Shown piece after piece: positions 35,436-43,490 of a stretch of 64,000 nt of DNA. Source of the stretch: Arenibacter algicola (GTDB lineage: Bacteria > Bacteroidota > Bacteroidia > Flavobacteriales > Flavobacteriaceae); contig NZ_JAHKPO010000013.1 in the NCBI RefSeq assembly GCF_018860365.1, positions 496,001-560,000 of the forward strand, written 5' to 3'. The notes beneath the pieces were generated by a model that was given only the letters and a program-made list of their open reading frames with translations, was not told the origin of the DNA and searched no databases. A program made the position numbers and the translations under genes. The stretch's first letter is position 1, and every line of letters begins with the position of its first letter.

Positions 35436-37220
35436 TTGCGACTACTAATATTCATACTTATATTTTCTTGTTGCCAACTGCTGGTTTCCCAAGAAGATTT
35501 TTTGGCTAAACAGTATTTTGAGGATGGCGCCTTTGATAAGGCTTTGGTATTCTATGAAAAGTTGGTCGCCAAAAATCCGATGCGGACAGATTATGGCGAA
35601 GGCCTAGTGGCCTGCTACCAACAATTGGAACAGTATGATAAAGCAGAAAAATTCTTGTTGAAGGCGGTGAACGAGCAAAATATTTATCCTACCATGCTCA
35701 TAGAGCTGGGGTACAATTATGCGTTACAAGACCAACCGGAAAAGGCTACAGAGTATTACAATGCAGCGCTCCAAAAAATAAACGAGAACCCTAATTTTGG
35801 TTATGGTCTTGGTTATAGGTTTCAGAAATATGCCTTGTTGGATTATGCCATAAAGGCGTATTCCGTGGCAATGGAGCTAAATCCCAAATTGGATTATAAT
35901 TTTCAAAAAGCTAGGATCTACGGGGAGCAGGGAAACATAGAGCAGATGTACGAATCCTATTTAAAATTAATAAGTGAAGGCAAGGCCTCACAGGCAAATG
36001 TACTTCGCAATATCAACGATTTTATCAGTTCGGAGGCCGAGAACCCAAATAACATTAAATTCAAAAAGGTATTGCTTCAGAATGCACAAAGAAGCCCGGA
36101 TATCATATGGAACGAATTGTTGAGTTGGCTTTTTGTACAACAAAAACAATTTAAGAGTGCCTTTAACCAAGAAAAGGCCATTTATAAAAGAGGAGGAGAG
36201 ACCTCTTTACAACGTTTGCAGGGATTGGGAAAACTGGCTATGGAGGAACAGGACATAGATACGGCAAAGGAAGTATTTATGTATATATCCGAAAATAGTG
36301 CGGACGCCGTAGTGGCCCTGGATGCCCAGTTAAATCTTATTGAAATAGATTTATTGGAAGCGGATGACAAGGTGTTGGACAAGGTCCAAAAGAAATTTGA
36401 TGACTTATTGGGCGTTTACGGTTACGAAATGGAGACCTTGCAGCTACAGATAGCCTACGCCAAATTTTTAACCTTCAATAAGAATAACCCCGAGCCGGCT
36501 ATAAGGATATTACGTCAAAGTTTGGAGCTGCCCCTAAATAATTATAGCAAATCCTATATTAAAAGTACTTTAGGCGATATTTTGGTCTATGACCGGCAGT
36601 TTAACCAGGCCTTGATCTATTTTTCCCAGATTCAGAAAGATTTAAAAAATGATGTCCTTGGTCAGGATGCCCGCTTTAAGGTGGCGCAAACTAGTTTTTA
36701 CAAAGGGGATTTCGATTGGGCATTGACGCAATTAAAGATACTGAGAGGGTCTACCTCACAATTGATTGCCAATGATGCCATGCAGTTAAGCCTATTGATA
36801 TCCGATAACTCATTGGAAGATTCCACACAGACCGCATTAAAAAAATATGCCCGTGCCGATTTTTTGGCCTACCAAAACAAAAAGAAGGATGCAGTGGACC
36901 TGTTGGAAGATATTCTCCAAAATCACAAAGGGGAAAAAATAGAGGATGAGGCACTTTTGAAACAGGCCGAAATTTTAATAGAATTAAAGGATTATGAAAA
37001 GGCCGAATTTAACTACCTTAAAATAGTGGAATTCTATGCCAATGATATTTTGGCCGATGATGCCAATTTTGCCCTGGCGGAACTGTATCGCAATATCCTG
37101 GATCAGCCGGAAAAGGCCAAGGCACATTACGAGAAAATTATCTATAACTATCAGGATAGTTACTTTTTTCCACTGGCAAGAAGAAATTTCAGGATGTTGA
37201 GGGGAGACAGTATTAATTAG
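35436..37220 (+). CDS. Exported tetratricopeptide-repeat protein
   Basis: A 594-residue protein with a signal peptide (LLIFILIFSCCQLLVSQ) followed by TPR units throughout (for example FEDGAFDKALVFYEKLVAKN, YDKAEKFLLKAV, and near the end YEKAEFNYLKIVEFYANDIL). The last third resembles YfgC/BamD-like TPRs (QPEKAKAHYEKIIYNYQDSY). It is a conserved flavobacterial periplasmic scaffold protein of unknown partner. Translation must start at a TTG (35436); no ATG precedes the signal peptide. It heads a plus-strand run with DUF4286, rsmA and mgtE. Confidence 0.85.
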   Translation: MRLLIFILIFSCCQLLVSQEDFLAKQYFEDGAFDKALVFYEKLVAKNPMRTDYGEGLVACYQQLEQYDKAEKFLLKAVNEQNIYPTMLIELGYNYALQDQPEKATEYYNAALQKINENPNFGYGLGYRFQKYALLDYAIKAYSVAMELNPKLDYNFQKARIYGEQGNIEQMYESYLKLISEGKASQANVLRNINDFISSEAENPNNIKFKKVLLQNAQRSPDIIWNELLSWLFVQQKQFKSAFNQEKAIYKRGGETSLQRLQGLGKLAMEEQDIDTAKEVFMYISENSADAVVALDAQLNLIEIDLLEADDKVLDKVQKKFDDLLGVYGYEMETLQLQIAYAKFLTFNKNNPEPAIRILRQSLELPLNNYSKSYIKSTLGDILVYDRQFNQALIYFSQIQKDLKNDVLGQDARFKVAQTSFYKGDFDWALTQLKILRGSTSQLIANDAMQLSLLISDNSLEDSTQTALKKYARADFLAYQNKKKDAVDLLEDILQNHKGEKIEDEALLKQAEILIELKDYEKAEFNYLKIVEFYANDILADDANFALAELYRNILDQPEKAKAHYEKIIYNYQDSYFFPLARRNFRMLRGDSIN

Positions 37221-37287
37221 TGTCCAATGCCTTGGCCTGTCCATAAATGAATATAAATATTCCCTTTCGGGAAAGTAAAGAAATAGC

Positions 37288-37599
37288 ATGTATATTTATA
37301 ATGTTACCATGAATATTGAAGAATCGATCCAAGGACAGTGGCTGTCCTGGATGAAGGAGGTGCATATCCCCGAGATGTTGGAAACTGGTAAGTTTACCAG
37401 GGCCTTGATGACCAAAGTGCTGGTGGAAGAGCAGATGGGAGGAATTACATATTCCATACAATATACCACAGATTCCAAAGAAACCCTTCAAAAATATTAC
37501 GACGAAGATGCAGAAAGACTGCGTAAAAAAGTGATGGAACTCTTTGCAGGTAAGTTTGTTGCCTTTAGGACAGAGTTGGCGATCATTAGCGAACATTAA
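37288..37599 (+). CDS. DUF4286 family protein
   Basis: A 103-residue protein of the DUF4286 family: MYIYNVTMNIEESIQGQWLS start, a helix WMKEVHIPEMLETGKFTRA, and GITYSIQYTTDSKETLQKYY, with a ferredoxin-like alpha/beta pattern (similar to antibiotic-biosynthesis monooxygenase folds). Function unknown. Conserved next to rsmA in flavobacteria; 16 bp separate its stop from the rsmA start. Confidence 0.85.
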   Translation: MYIYNVTMNIEESIQGQWLSWMKEVHIPEMLETGKFTRALMTKVLVEEQMGGITYSIQYTTDSKETLQKYYDEDAERLRKKVMELFAGKFVAFRTELAIISEH

Positions 37600-37615
37600 T
37601 TAAATACGCAGCGCC

Positions 37616-38488
37616 ATGAGTAAAAAAGGGAAAAAGGCCTTTCAGACCAAGAAGGAAAAGTTCAATAGGCCTTGGCAGGAGGAAAGTCCGGTAAAAGCGA
37701 AAAAACATTTAGGGCAGCATTTTTTGAAAGATGAGGCCGTTGCCCAAAAAATCGGGGAAACCCTAAGGTTGAACGGATATCGCAATGTTTTGGAAATAGG
37801 GCCCGGTACCGGGGTGCTCACCAAGTATTTATTGGAAAAGGATATCGATTTGGTGGCTATGGATCTGGATGAGGAATCTATCATCTATCTTAACCACAGT
37901 TTCCCTTTGGAACACAATAAATTAATGCAGCGCAAGGGCGAGTTCAAGGTTTTGGAGGCCGATTTTTTAAAGTATGACCTATGGACCCTTTTTGGGGAAG
38001 AGCAGTTCGCCATTACCGGGAATTTCCCGTATAATATTTCCACTCAGATTGTTTTTAAGATGTTGGAATTTAAAGATCAGATTCCGGAATTCACCGGGAT
38101 GTTCCAAAAAGAGGTGGCCGAAAGGATTTGTGAAAGGGAAGGGAGCAAGGCCTATGGGATACTTTCCGTTTTGGTACAGGCATTTTACGACGCGGAATAT
38201 TTATTTACGGTTTCGCCCCAAGTTTTTGATCCGCCTCCCAAAGTGCAGTCGGGAGTGTTGCGACTTACCAGAAAAGAAAATTTCCATTTGGACGTGGATG
38301 AAAGGCTGTTCAGACAGGTGGTAAAGGCAGCGTTTAACCAGCGCAGAAAGACCATTCGTAACAGTTTAAAAACATTCAATCTTTCCGATGTTCTCAAAGA
38401 AGATGCTATATTTGGCCTACGTCCGGAGCAATTGAGTGTTGCGGACTTCATTTCGTTGACACAGAAGATAGCAAATGATACCATTTAA
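37616..38488 (+). CDS. rsmA: 16S rRNA adenine(1518/1519)-N6-dimethyltransferase
   Basis: Dimethylates two adjacent adenines in helix 45 of 16S rRNA during late 30S assembly (KsgA). The 290-residue protein has the family start [19 protein letters not shown], the SAM motif [15 protein letters not shown] and catalytic [10 protein letters not shown] Lys-rich leader of about 27 residues precedes the core. Its stop codon overlaps the mgtE start by 14 bp, so the genes are translationally coupled. Confidence 0.96.
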   Translation: MSKKGKKAFQTKKEKFNRPWQEESPVKAKKHLGQHFLKDEAVAQKIGETLRLNGYRNVLEIGPGTGVLTKYLLEKDIDLVAMDLDEESIIYLNHSFPLEHNKLMQRKGEFKVLEADFLKYDLWTLFGEEQFAITGNFPYNISTQIVFKMLEFKDQIPEFTGMFQKEVAERICEREGSKAYGILSVLVQAFYDAEYLFTVSPQVFDPPPKVQSGVLRLTRKENFHLDVDERLFRQVVKAAFNQRRKTIRNSLKTFNLSDVLKEDAIFGLRPEQLSVADFISLTQKIANDTI

Positions 38489-39827
38489 ACTCACCGAGGA
38501 ATATTTAGCTGAAATAGAACAGCTAATAGACAACCAGCAGGACGGACAATTGTCCGTATTGTTGGCTGAGGTGCATTATGCGGATGTGGCGGAGATTATC
38601 AACGAATTGGACGAGGACCATGCCACCTATCTAATTAAACTTCTGGACAGCGAAAAAACATCGGAAACCCTTACGGAGTTGGATGTAGATGTTAGGGAGG
38701 CCATCCTTGCCAATCTTTCCGCCAAGGAAATTGCAGGGGAATTGGACGAGTTGGATACGGATGATGCTGCGGATATCATAGGGGAACTCCCTAAAAATAT
38801 GGTCCAAGAGGTTATCTCCGAATTGGAAGATAGGGAGCATGCCAAGCATATTGTGGATCTGTTGCGCTATGATGAAAATTCTGCAGGTGGACTTATGGCC
38901 AAAGAGCTGGTAAAGGTCAATGAGAATTGGAACGTACTTACCTGCGTAAAGGAAATGAGGGCGCAAGCGGAAAATGTTACCAGGGTTCACTCTATTTATG
39001 TGGTAGATGATGAAGGTAAACTTAAGGGGCGACTTTCCCTAAAGGATTTGCTTACCACCTCCACCAAGACCCATATCAGTGAAGTATATATTCCCAAGGT
39101 AGATGCCGTTAACGTAAATGAAAAACCAGAGGAAGTTGCCAAAATCATGTCCAAATACGATTTGGAAGCCATCCCAGTGGTCGATGAAATTGGAAGACTG
39201 GTTGGCCGTATTACCATAGACGATATTGTGGATGTTATTAGGGAAGAGGCAGAAAAGGATTATCAATTGGCGGCCGGTATTTCCCAGGATGTGGAGGCAG
39301 ATGACAGTATTTGGGACCTGACCCGTGCAAGATTGCCCTGGTTGTTTCTGGGCCTTTTGGGAGGTGTTGGGGCTGCGGCCATCATGGGGGGGTTCGAGAC
39401 CCTGATGAGCGATTATGGAGTGCTATTCTTTTTCACCCCGCTAATAGCTGCAATGGCCGGTAATGTTGGGGTGCAATCCAGCGCTATAATGGTGCAGGGA
39501 TTGGCCAATGATGATCTAAAAGGGAGTATTGGTGGGAGACTTATAAAGGAAATGTTATTGGCCTTGCTAAATGGGACCGTTTTGGCATCTATACTATTAT
39601 TCTTTACCTGGCTTTGGAAAGGTAGTTTTCTTACCTCCCTGGCCATTTCCATCTCCTTGATCACCGTAACCGTGGTGGCAGGGATTATAGGGACCTTTAT
39701 ACCGCTGTTTCTGCACAAAAGGGGCATAGATCCTGCCATTGCCACGGGGCCGTTTATTACCACAAGCAACGATATTTTCGGGATTTTGATCTATTTTTCC
39801 ATCGCCAAGGTTATTTTGGGCATTTAG
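38475..39827 (+). CDS. mgtE: MgtE-type magnesium transporter
   Basis: A 450-residue Mg2+ channel/transporter of the inner membrane. Order: acidic N-domain (residues about 1-130, [16 protein letters not shown]), two CBS domains (about 135-255, [20 protein letters not shown] and [19 protein letters not shown]), the connecting helix, and five membrane segments (about 280-450). The pore region contains [20 protein letters not shown]. Residues in the acidic N-domain and CBS sense cytosolic Mg2+. Overlaps rsmA by 14 bp. Confidence 0.95.
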   Translation: MIPFKLTEEYLAEIEQLIDNQQDGQLSVLLAEVHYADVAEIINELDEDHATYLIKLLDSEKTSETLTELDVDVREAILANLSAKEIAGELDELDTDDAADIIGELPKNMVQEVISELEDREHAKHIVDLLRYDENSAGGLMAKELVKVNENWNVLTCVKEMRAQAENVTRVHSIYVVDDEGKLKGRLSLKDLLTTSTKTHISEVYIPKVDAVNVNEKPEEVAKIMSKYDLEAIPVVDEIGRLVGRITIDDIVDVIREEAEKDYQLAAGISQDVEADDSIWDLTRARLPWLFLGLLGGVGAAAIMGGFETLMSDYGVLFFFTPLIAAMAGNVGVQSSAIMVQGLANDDLKGSIGGRLIKEMLLALLNGTVLASILLFFTWLWKGSFLTSLAISISLITVTVVAGIIGTFIPLFLHKRGIDPAIATGPFITTSNDIFGILIYFSIAKVILGI

Positions 39828-39900
39828 GGCACTCCGCCTTCTTCGGCGGCGGCGGGCTTTCCGCGCTACATGGTAGCCGGCTGCAATCCCTAGTGCAAGA
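39828..39900 (+). repeat. GC-rich dispersed Bacteroidota intergenic repeat (candidate)
   Basis: Directly after the mgtE stop: CCGCC-TTCTTC-GGCGG hairpin, then CGGGCTTTCCGCGCTACATG and GGCTGCAATCCCTAGTG. Elements with the core 'CGGGCT(A/T)TCCGC...GCAATCCCT' are common between genes of many flavobacterial genomes as I remember them. The sharp GC rise against its surroundings supports an inserted element. The hairpin may also end mgtE transcription. Confidence 0.45.
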
Positions 39901-40035
39901 TCTTGGTTTAATTTATAAAGCCTGTTTCCCGGTTACCAACCAATTGGCACAGATGACGTAAAGTTGGCGCAAAGATGACGTTACCACAAAACCTGATCCG
40001 ATTTAGTTTTGTTTTAAATTATTAAAACACCAAGA

Positions 40036-40641
40036 ATGAAAAATGGAAATTTAGCAAATAGGGTAAAGGAATTAAGAAAGAGAAATGGCTTGTCCCAAGA
40101 GGCACTGACTGAAAATTCAGGATTGAGTTTAAGAACAATTCAGCGCATTGAGAATGGAGAAACCCAACCGACCGGTGACACCCTCAAAAGAATTGCCAAG
40201 GCACTAAATATTACACCCAATGAACTAGTGGATTGGACAATTGTGGAAGACAAGGGTTTTTTGAAAGCCCTTAATTTGTCCGCACTTACTTTCCTGTTCT
40301 TTCCCTTACTTGGAATATTGGTGCCATTAATAATGTGGATTTCCAAAAAGGACAAATTAAAGGACCTCAATAAGATAGGCAGGGATATTATCAATTTTGA
40401 AATTACTTGGACAGTATTGCTTTTTCTTGGGTTTCTGTTAAATGCAGTTTACATGGCCTATTATTGGGAAACAAATGGAGTTGTTTCCGCAAGTAGCATA
40501 CTTTCCAGTGTGAGGTTCAATATGTTCTTTCTAATTTTTATGTATTTGTTTAATCTCGTATTTGTAATTTTCAATACCGTCTTAATTGCCAGGGATAAAG
40601 AGGTCAGGTATTATCCCAGGATTAATTTCATAAGAAAATGA
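40036..40641 (+). CDS. HTH (XRE) transcription regulator fused to a DUF4870-like membrane domain
   Basis: A 201-residue protein: N-terminal XRE helix-turn-helix (residues about 7-65, VKELRKRNGLSQEALTENSG, LSLRTIQRIENGETQPTGDT), then three or four membrane segments (about 78-185) that look like DUF4870 (PLLGILVPLIMWISKKDK, IGRDIINFEITWTVLLFLGF). A membrane-tethered DNA-binding protein would have to act at DNA close to the membrane; regulators of this build are known in Bacteroidota, function unknown. It follows the GC-rich repeat and is alone in its unit. Confidence 0.85.
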   Translation: MKNGNLANRVKELRKRNGLSQEALTENSGLSLRTIQRIENGETQPTGDTLKRIAKALNITPNELVDWTIVEDKGFLKALNLSALTFLFFPLLGILVPLIMWISKKDKLKDLNKIGRDIINFEITWTVLLFLGFLLNAVYMAYYWETNGVVSASSILSSVRFNMFFLIFMYLFNLVFVIFNTVLIARDKEVRYYPRINFIRK

Positions 40642-40819
40642 TGAAGTTGTGGAGGGGATTGCTTTTTGTCCGGTTTCTTTTCACTCATACTTTGCTATGT
40701 CCAAATAAACACTTTCTAATTAGTGTTTTTGGAAACAAATAGATGTATTTTATGGTTTGTCCCTGTATTTAAACCTGAAAATAGTCCGGTTTCATGTTTA
40801 TATTAGCCCAGCGGTCGTG

Positions 40820-40827
40820 TATCTTTG
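40820..40827 (+). promoter_or_regulatory. -7 promoter element (TATCTTTG)
   Basis: Matches TAnnTTTG 18 bp upstream of the ATG of the 2-hydroxyacid dehydrogenase gene. The -33 side has only TTTA-like bases. Confidence 0.45.
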
Positions 40828-40845
40828 CCATTTAATATTTAGTTT

Positions 40846-41784
40846 ATGAAAGTTCTCCATTTAGATGTAAATCACCCACTGATCATTGAGCAGTTTAATG
40901 CCCTGGGGTTTCAAAATGATGAAGATTATACCTCCTCCAAGGAGGAAATTGAAAATAAAATAGGTGACTATGATGGTGTTATCATCAGAAGCAGGTTTAC
41001 TATAGATGAGGCCTTTTTGGATAAGGCCGTCAACCTAAAGTTTATATGTCGCTTGGGAGCCGGTTTGGAAAACATAGATACCGATTATGCCAAGCGACTG
41101 GGAATCTTTTTAGCTGCCGCCCCAGAGGGGAATCGGAATGCTGTTGGGGAACACGCCTTGGGAATGTTATTGTCTCTCTTCAATAAATTGAACAAGGCGG
41201 ACCAGGAGGTAAGAAATGGAAAGTGGGACCGGGAAGGTAACCGAGGAATAGAATTGGATGGCAGAACCGTGGGGATTGTTGGTTATGGCAATATGGGCAA
41301 GGCCTTTGCCAAAAAGCTAAGGGGCTTTGATGTAGAAGTTATTTGTTACGATATTGTAGGGGGTGTAGGCGATGAAAACGCAAGGCAGGTAGGGATAATG
41401 GAATTAAAGCAAAAGGCAGAGGTACTTAGTCTTCATGTACCGCAGACAGACCTTACCAAAAATATGATCAATGCCGATTTTCTAAAAGATTTCAAGAATC
41501 CGCTTTGGTTGATCAATACCGCAAGGGGGAAATGTGTGGTAACAGAGGACCTTGTAGCCGCAATGAAAGAGGGCAAGGTGCTCGGAGCTGGTTTGGATGT
41601 ACTTGAATATGAAAAAAAATCTTTTGAAGATATGTTTAGCGGGTCAGAATTGCCAGAGGCCTTTACCTATTTGATCAATGCCAATAATGTGCTTCTTACT
41701 CCCCACGTAGCAGGTTGGACCGTGGAGAGTAAAATAAAATTGGCACAGACGGTGGTAGACAAGATCAAGGGGAAATTCTGTTAA
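40846..41784 (+). CDS. D-isomer-specific 2-hydroxyacid dehydrogenase (phosphoglycerate dehydrogenase-like)
   Basis: A 312-residue NAD-dependent dehydrogenase. Substrate-binding part has IIRSRFTIDEAFLDKA and CRLGAGLENIDTDYAKRLGI; the Rossmann part has VGIVGYGNMGKAFAKKLRG (GxGxxG), the catalytic-Arg region LINTARGKCVVTEDL and the final HVAGWT with the catalytic His. It lacks the ACT domain of classic SerA, so it is the short form used in many Bacteroidota for serine synthesis, or another D-hydroxyacid enzyme. It has its own promoter. Confidence 0.9.
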   Translation: MKVLHLDVNHPLIIEQFNALGFQNDEDYTSSKEEIENKIGDYDGVIIRSRFTIDEAFLDKAVNLKFICRLGAGLENIDTDYAKRLGIFLAAAPEGNRNAVGEHALGMLLSLFNKLNKADQEVRNGKWDREGNRGIELDGRTVGIVGYGNMGKAFAKKLRGFDVEVICYDIVGGVGDENARQVGIMELKQKAEVLSLHVPQTDLTKNMINADFLKDFKNPLWLINTARGKCVVTEDLVAAMKEGKVLGAGLDVLEYEKKSFEDMFSGSELPEAFTYLINANNVLLTPHVAGWTVESKIKLAQTVVDKIKGKFC

Positions 41785-41888
41785 ACACGGCCTGCAACCT
41801 CAGATTTTGATCTTTTAAGCCATAGGGTCATTTTGTTATTGTACTGGGCACTCGCCCTTCAAAGTTGAGATAATTAAAATAGAAGATC

Positions 41889-42275
41889 ATGAAAAATAGA
41901 GTTACAGGACTGGGCGGATTTTTCTTTAAGACCAAAGACCCCAATGCAATTAAACAATGGTACAATAAACATCTCGGACTTAATACCGATCAATATGGCT
42001 GTACTTTTTGGTGGAAGGACAAGGAAGGGGAGGACTGCACTACCCAATGGAGCCCCATGAAAAAGGACACCAATTACTTTGAACCTAGCAATTCCCCTTT
42101 TATGATGAATTTCCGGGTAGAGAATTTGAAGGAACTGCTCAAAGTTTTAAAGGAAGAAGGGGTTACCGTTATTGGGGAAATTGAGGAGTACAATTACGGT
42201 AAATTCGGCTGGATTTTAGACCCTGATGGTAATAAGCTGGAGTTATGGGAACCCAATGATAAAGCGTTTCTTTGA
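41889..42275 (+). CDS. VOC-family (glyoxalase-like) protein
   Basis: A 128-residue vicinal-oxygen-chelate protein with two modules: the start TGLGGFFFKTKDPNAIKQWY and WYNKHLGLNTD, then FMMNFRVENLKELLKVLKEE, and the end FGWILDPDGNKLELWEPND, typical of VOC proteins. Function unknown; the family covers glyoxalases, dioxygenases and binding proteins. Stands between the dehydrogenase and the LEA/TM2 gene, 104 bp after the former. Confidence 0.88.
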   Translation: MKNRVTGLGGFFFKTKDPNAIKQWYNKHLGLNTDQYGCTFWWKDKEGEDCTTQWSPMKKDTNYFEPSNSPFMMNFRVENLKELLKVLKEEGVTVIGEIEEYNYGKFGWILDPDGNKLELWEPNDKAFL

Positions 42276-42328
42276 TTAAGAAATAATTATTACATTTAGT
42301 ACTATTATTAATCAACTAAAATTCAACC

Positions 42329-42829
42329 ATGTCAGAAGAAAATAAAGATTTAGGAGATAAGGCCAAAGACGCTGCAAAAGGGGCCAAGGAATCAGCCAAA
42401 GAGTTTGCCAAAGAAGCTAAGGAATCGGCAAAGGAATTTGCGGATGATACCAAAGAGGCTGCCAAGGAATTTACCGAAGACACTAAGGAAGCTGCCAAGG
42501 ATTTTAAAGAGGAAGCCAAGAAGTCAGCTAGTGAATTTAAAGAAGGTTTGGCGAGTGCCGGAGGGGAAAATAAGAAGATATTGGTAGGGGTCCTGGCTAT
42601 ACTTTTTGGGCAATTTGGCGTCCATAAGTTTATCCTTGGGTATCAAAAAGAAGGTATCATCATGTTGGTGGCAACCGTAGTCGGTTACGCTACTATGTGT
42701 TTTATAATTGGCAGTTTTATTGTTATGGCAACATTTATAGTTGGAGTTATAGAAGGCATTATTTATCTTACCAAAAGCGATGAGGATTTTTACAATACCT
42801 ATCAAGTGGGTAAGAAACCTTGGTTCTAA
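42329..42829 (+). CDS. TM2-domain protein with N-terminal 11-mer LEA-like repeats
   Basis: A 166-residue protein. Residues 12-77 are six consecutive 11-residue repeats with consensus A-K-E-F-x-x-(D/E)-(A/T)-K-E-(S/A), rich in Ala, Lys and Glu. This is the period of group 3 LEA and apolipoprotein-like amphipathic helices. Residues about 82-150 form a TM2 domain: a first hydrophobic helix starting ...ILVGVLAILFGQFGVHKF, the turn IGYQKEG-like, and a second helix, with YNTYQVGKKPW at the end. TM2 proteins are small membrane proteins of unknown function; the LEA-like arm suggests surface binding of the membrane or stress protection, which is inference. A terminator follows. Confidence 0.85.
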   Translation: MSEENKDLGDKAKDAAKGAKESAKEFAKEAKESAKEFADDTKEAAKEFTEDTKEAAKDFKEEAKKSASEFKEGLASAGGENKKILVGVLAILFGQFGVHKFILGYQKEGIIMLVATVVGYATMCFIIGSFIVMATFIVGVIEGIIYLTKSDEDFYNTYQVGKKPWF

Positions 42830-42839
42830 GAATAATATG

Positions 42840-42871
42840 AAGTCAGATTTTTATGGTCTGACTTTATTTTT
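42840..42871 (+). terminator. Rho-independent terminator after the LEA/TM2 gene
   Basis: AAGTCAGA and TCTGACTT make an 8-bp stem with a 9-nt loop, followed by TATTTTT. It lies 11 bp after the stop codon. Confidence 0.75.
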
Positions 42872-42958
42872 ATCAATATTAATCGTAATATTACGATAAA
42901 TTGGAAAGGTAATCCAAGGGTCTGTATACAACTGAGGTTTGTTCTAAAAAGTATATTC

Positions 42959-43450
42959 ATGGAGATTCGGAAAATGAAAAATAGCGATTGGCCATCGGTA
43001 GCCCAAATATACCAGCAGGGAATGGATACTGGTTTTGCTACCTTCGAGAAAGTGGTCCCTTCCTTTGAGGTTTGGGATGCAGGTCATCTACAGATAGGAA
43101 GATTGGTGGCAGCCAAAGGGGATAGCATTTTGGGCTGGGCTGCTCTTTCCCCGGTATCAAGCCGATGTGTTTACGGTGGAGTGGCGGAAGTGAGTGTTTA
43201 TATAGGACAGGGCAATAGAGGCCGAGGTGTAGGGAAAATGCTTATGCAGGAGTTGATTGTTGAAAGTGAAAAAGCAGGTTTATGGACCCTACAATCAGGA
43301 ATTTTTCCAGAAAATAAGGGGAGTGTGGAATTACATCTAAAAATGGGATTCCGTTTTATAGGTAAAAGGGAGCGCGTAGGCAAACGGGACAATGTCTGGA
43401 AGGATAATCTTCTCTTTGAAAGAAGAAGTACTGTTGTAGGCGTGGATTAG
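42959..43450 (+). CDS. GNAT N-acetyltransferase (phosphinothricin-acetyltransferase-like)
   Basis: A 163-residue acetyltransferase: IRKMKNSDWPSVAQIYQQGM opening, SVYIGQGNRGRGVGKMLMQE (acetyl-CoA pyrophosphate loop R/Q-x-x-G-x-G/A) and a final strand FIGKRERVGKRDNVWKDNL. The pattern is that of the pat/YncA group, which acetylates small amine substrates such as methionine sulfone or phosphinothricin. Transfers from acetyl-CoA in the cytosol. Monocistronic; converges with the next gene. Confidence 0.9.
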   Translation: MEIRKMKNSDWPSVAQIYQQGMDTGFATFEKVVPSFEVWDAGHLQIGRLVAAKGDSILGWAALSPVSSRCVYGGVAEVSVYIGQGNRGRGVGKMLMQELIVESEKAGLWTLQSGIFPENKGSVELHLKMGFRFIGKRERVGKRDNVWKDNLLFERRSTVVGVD

Positions 43451-43490
43451 TGCCTTGTGGCCGCTTTAAGATTGCCTCAGGGAGGAAATC

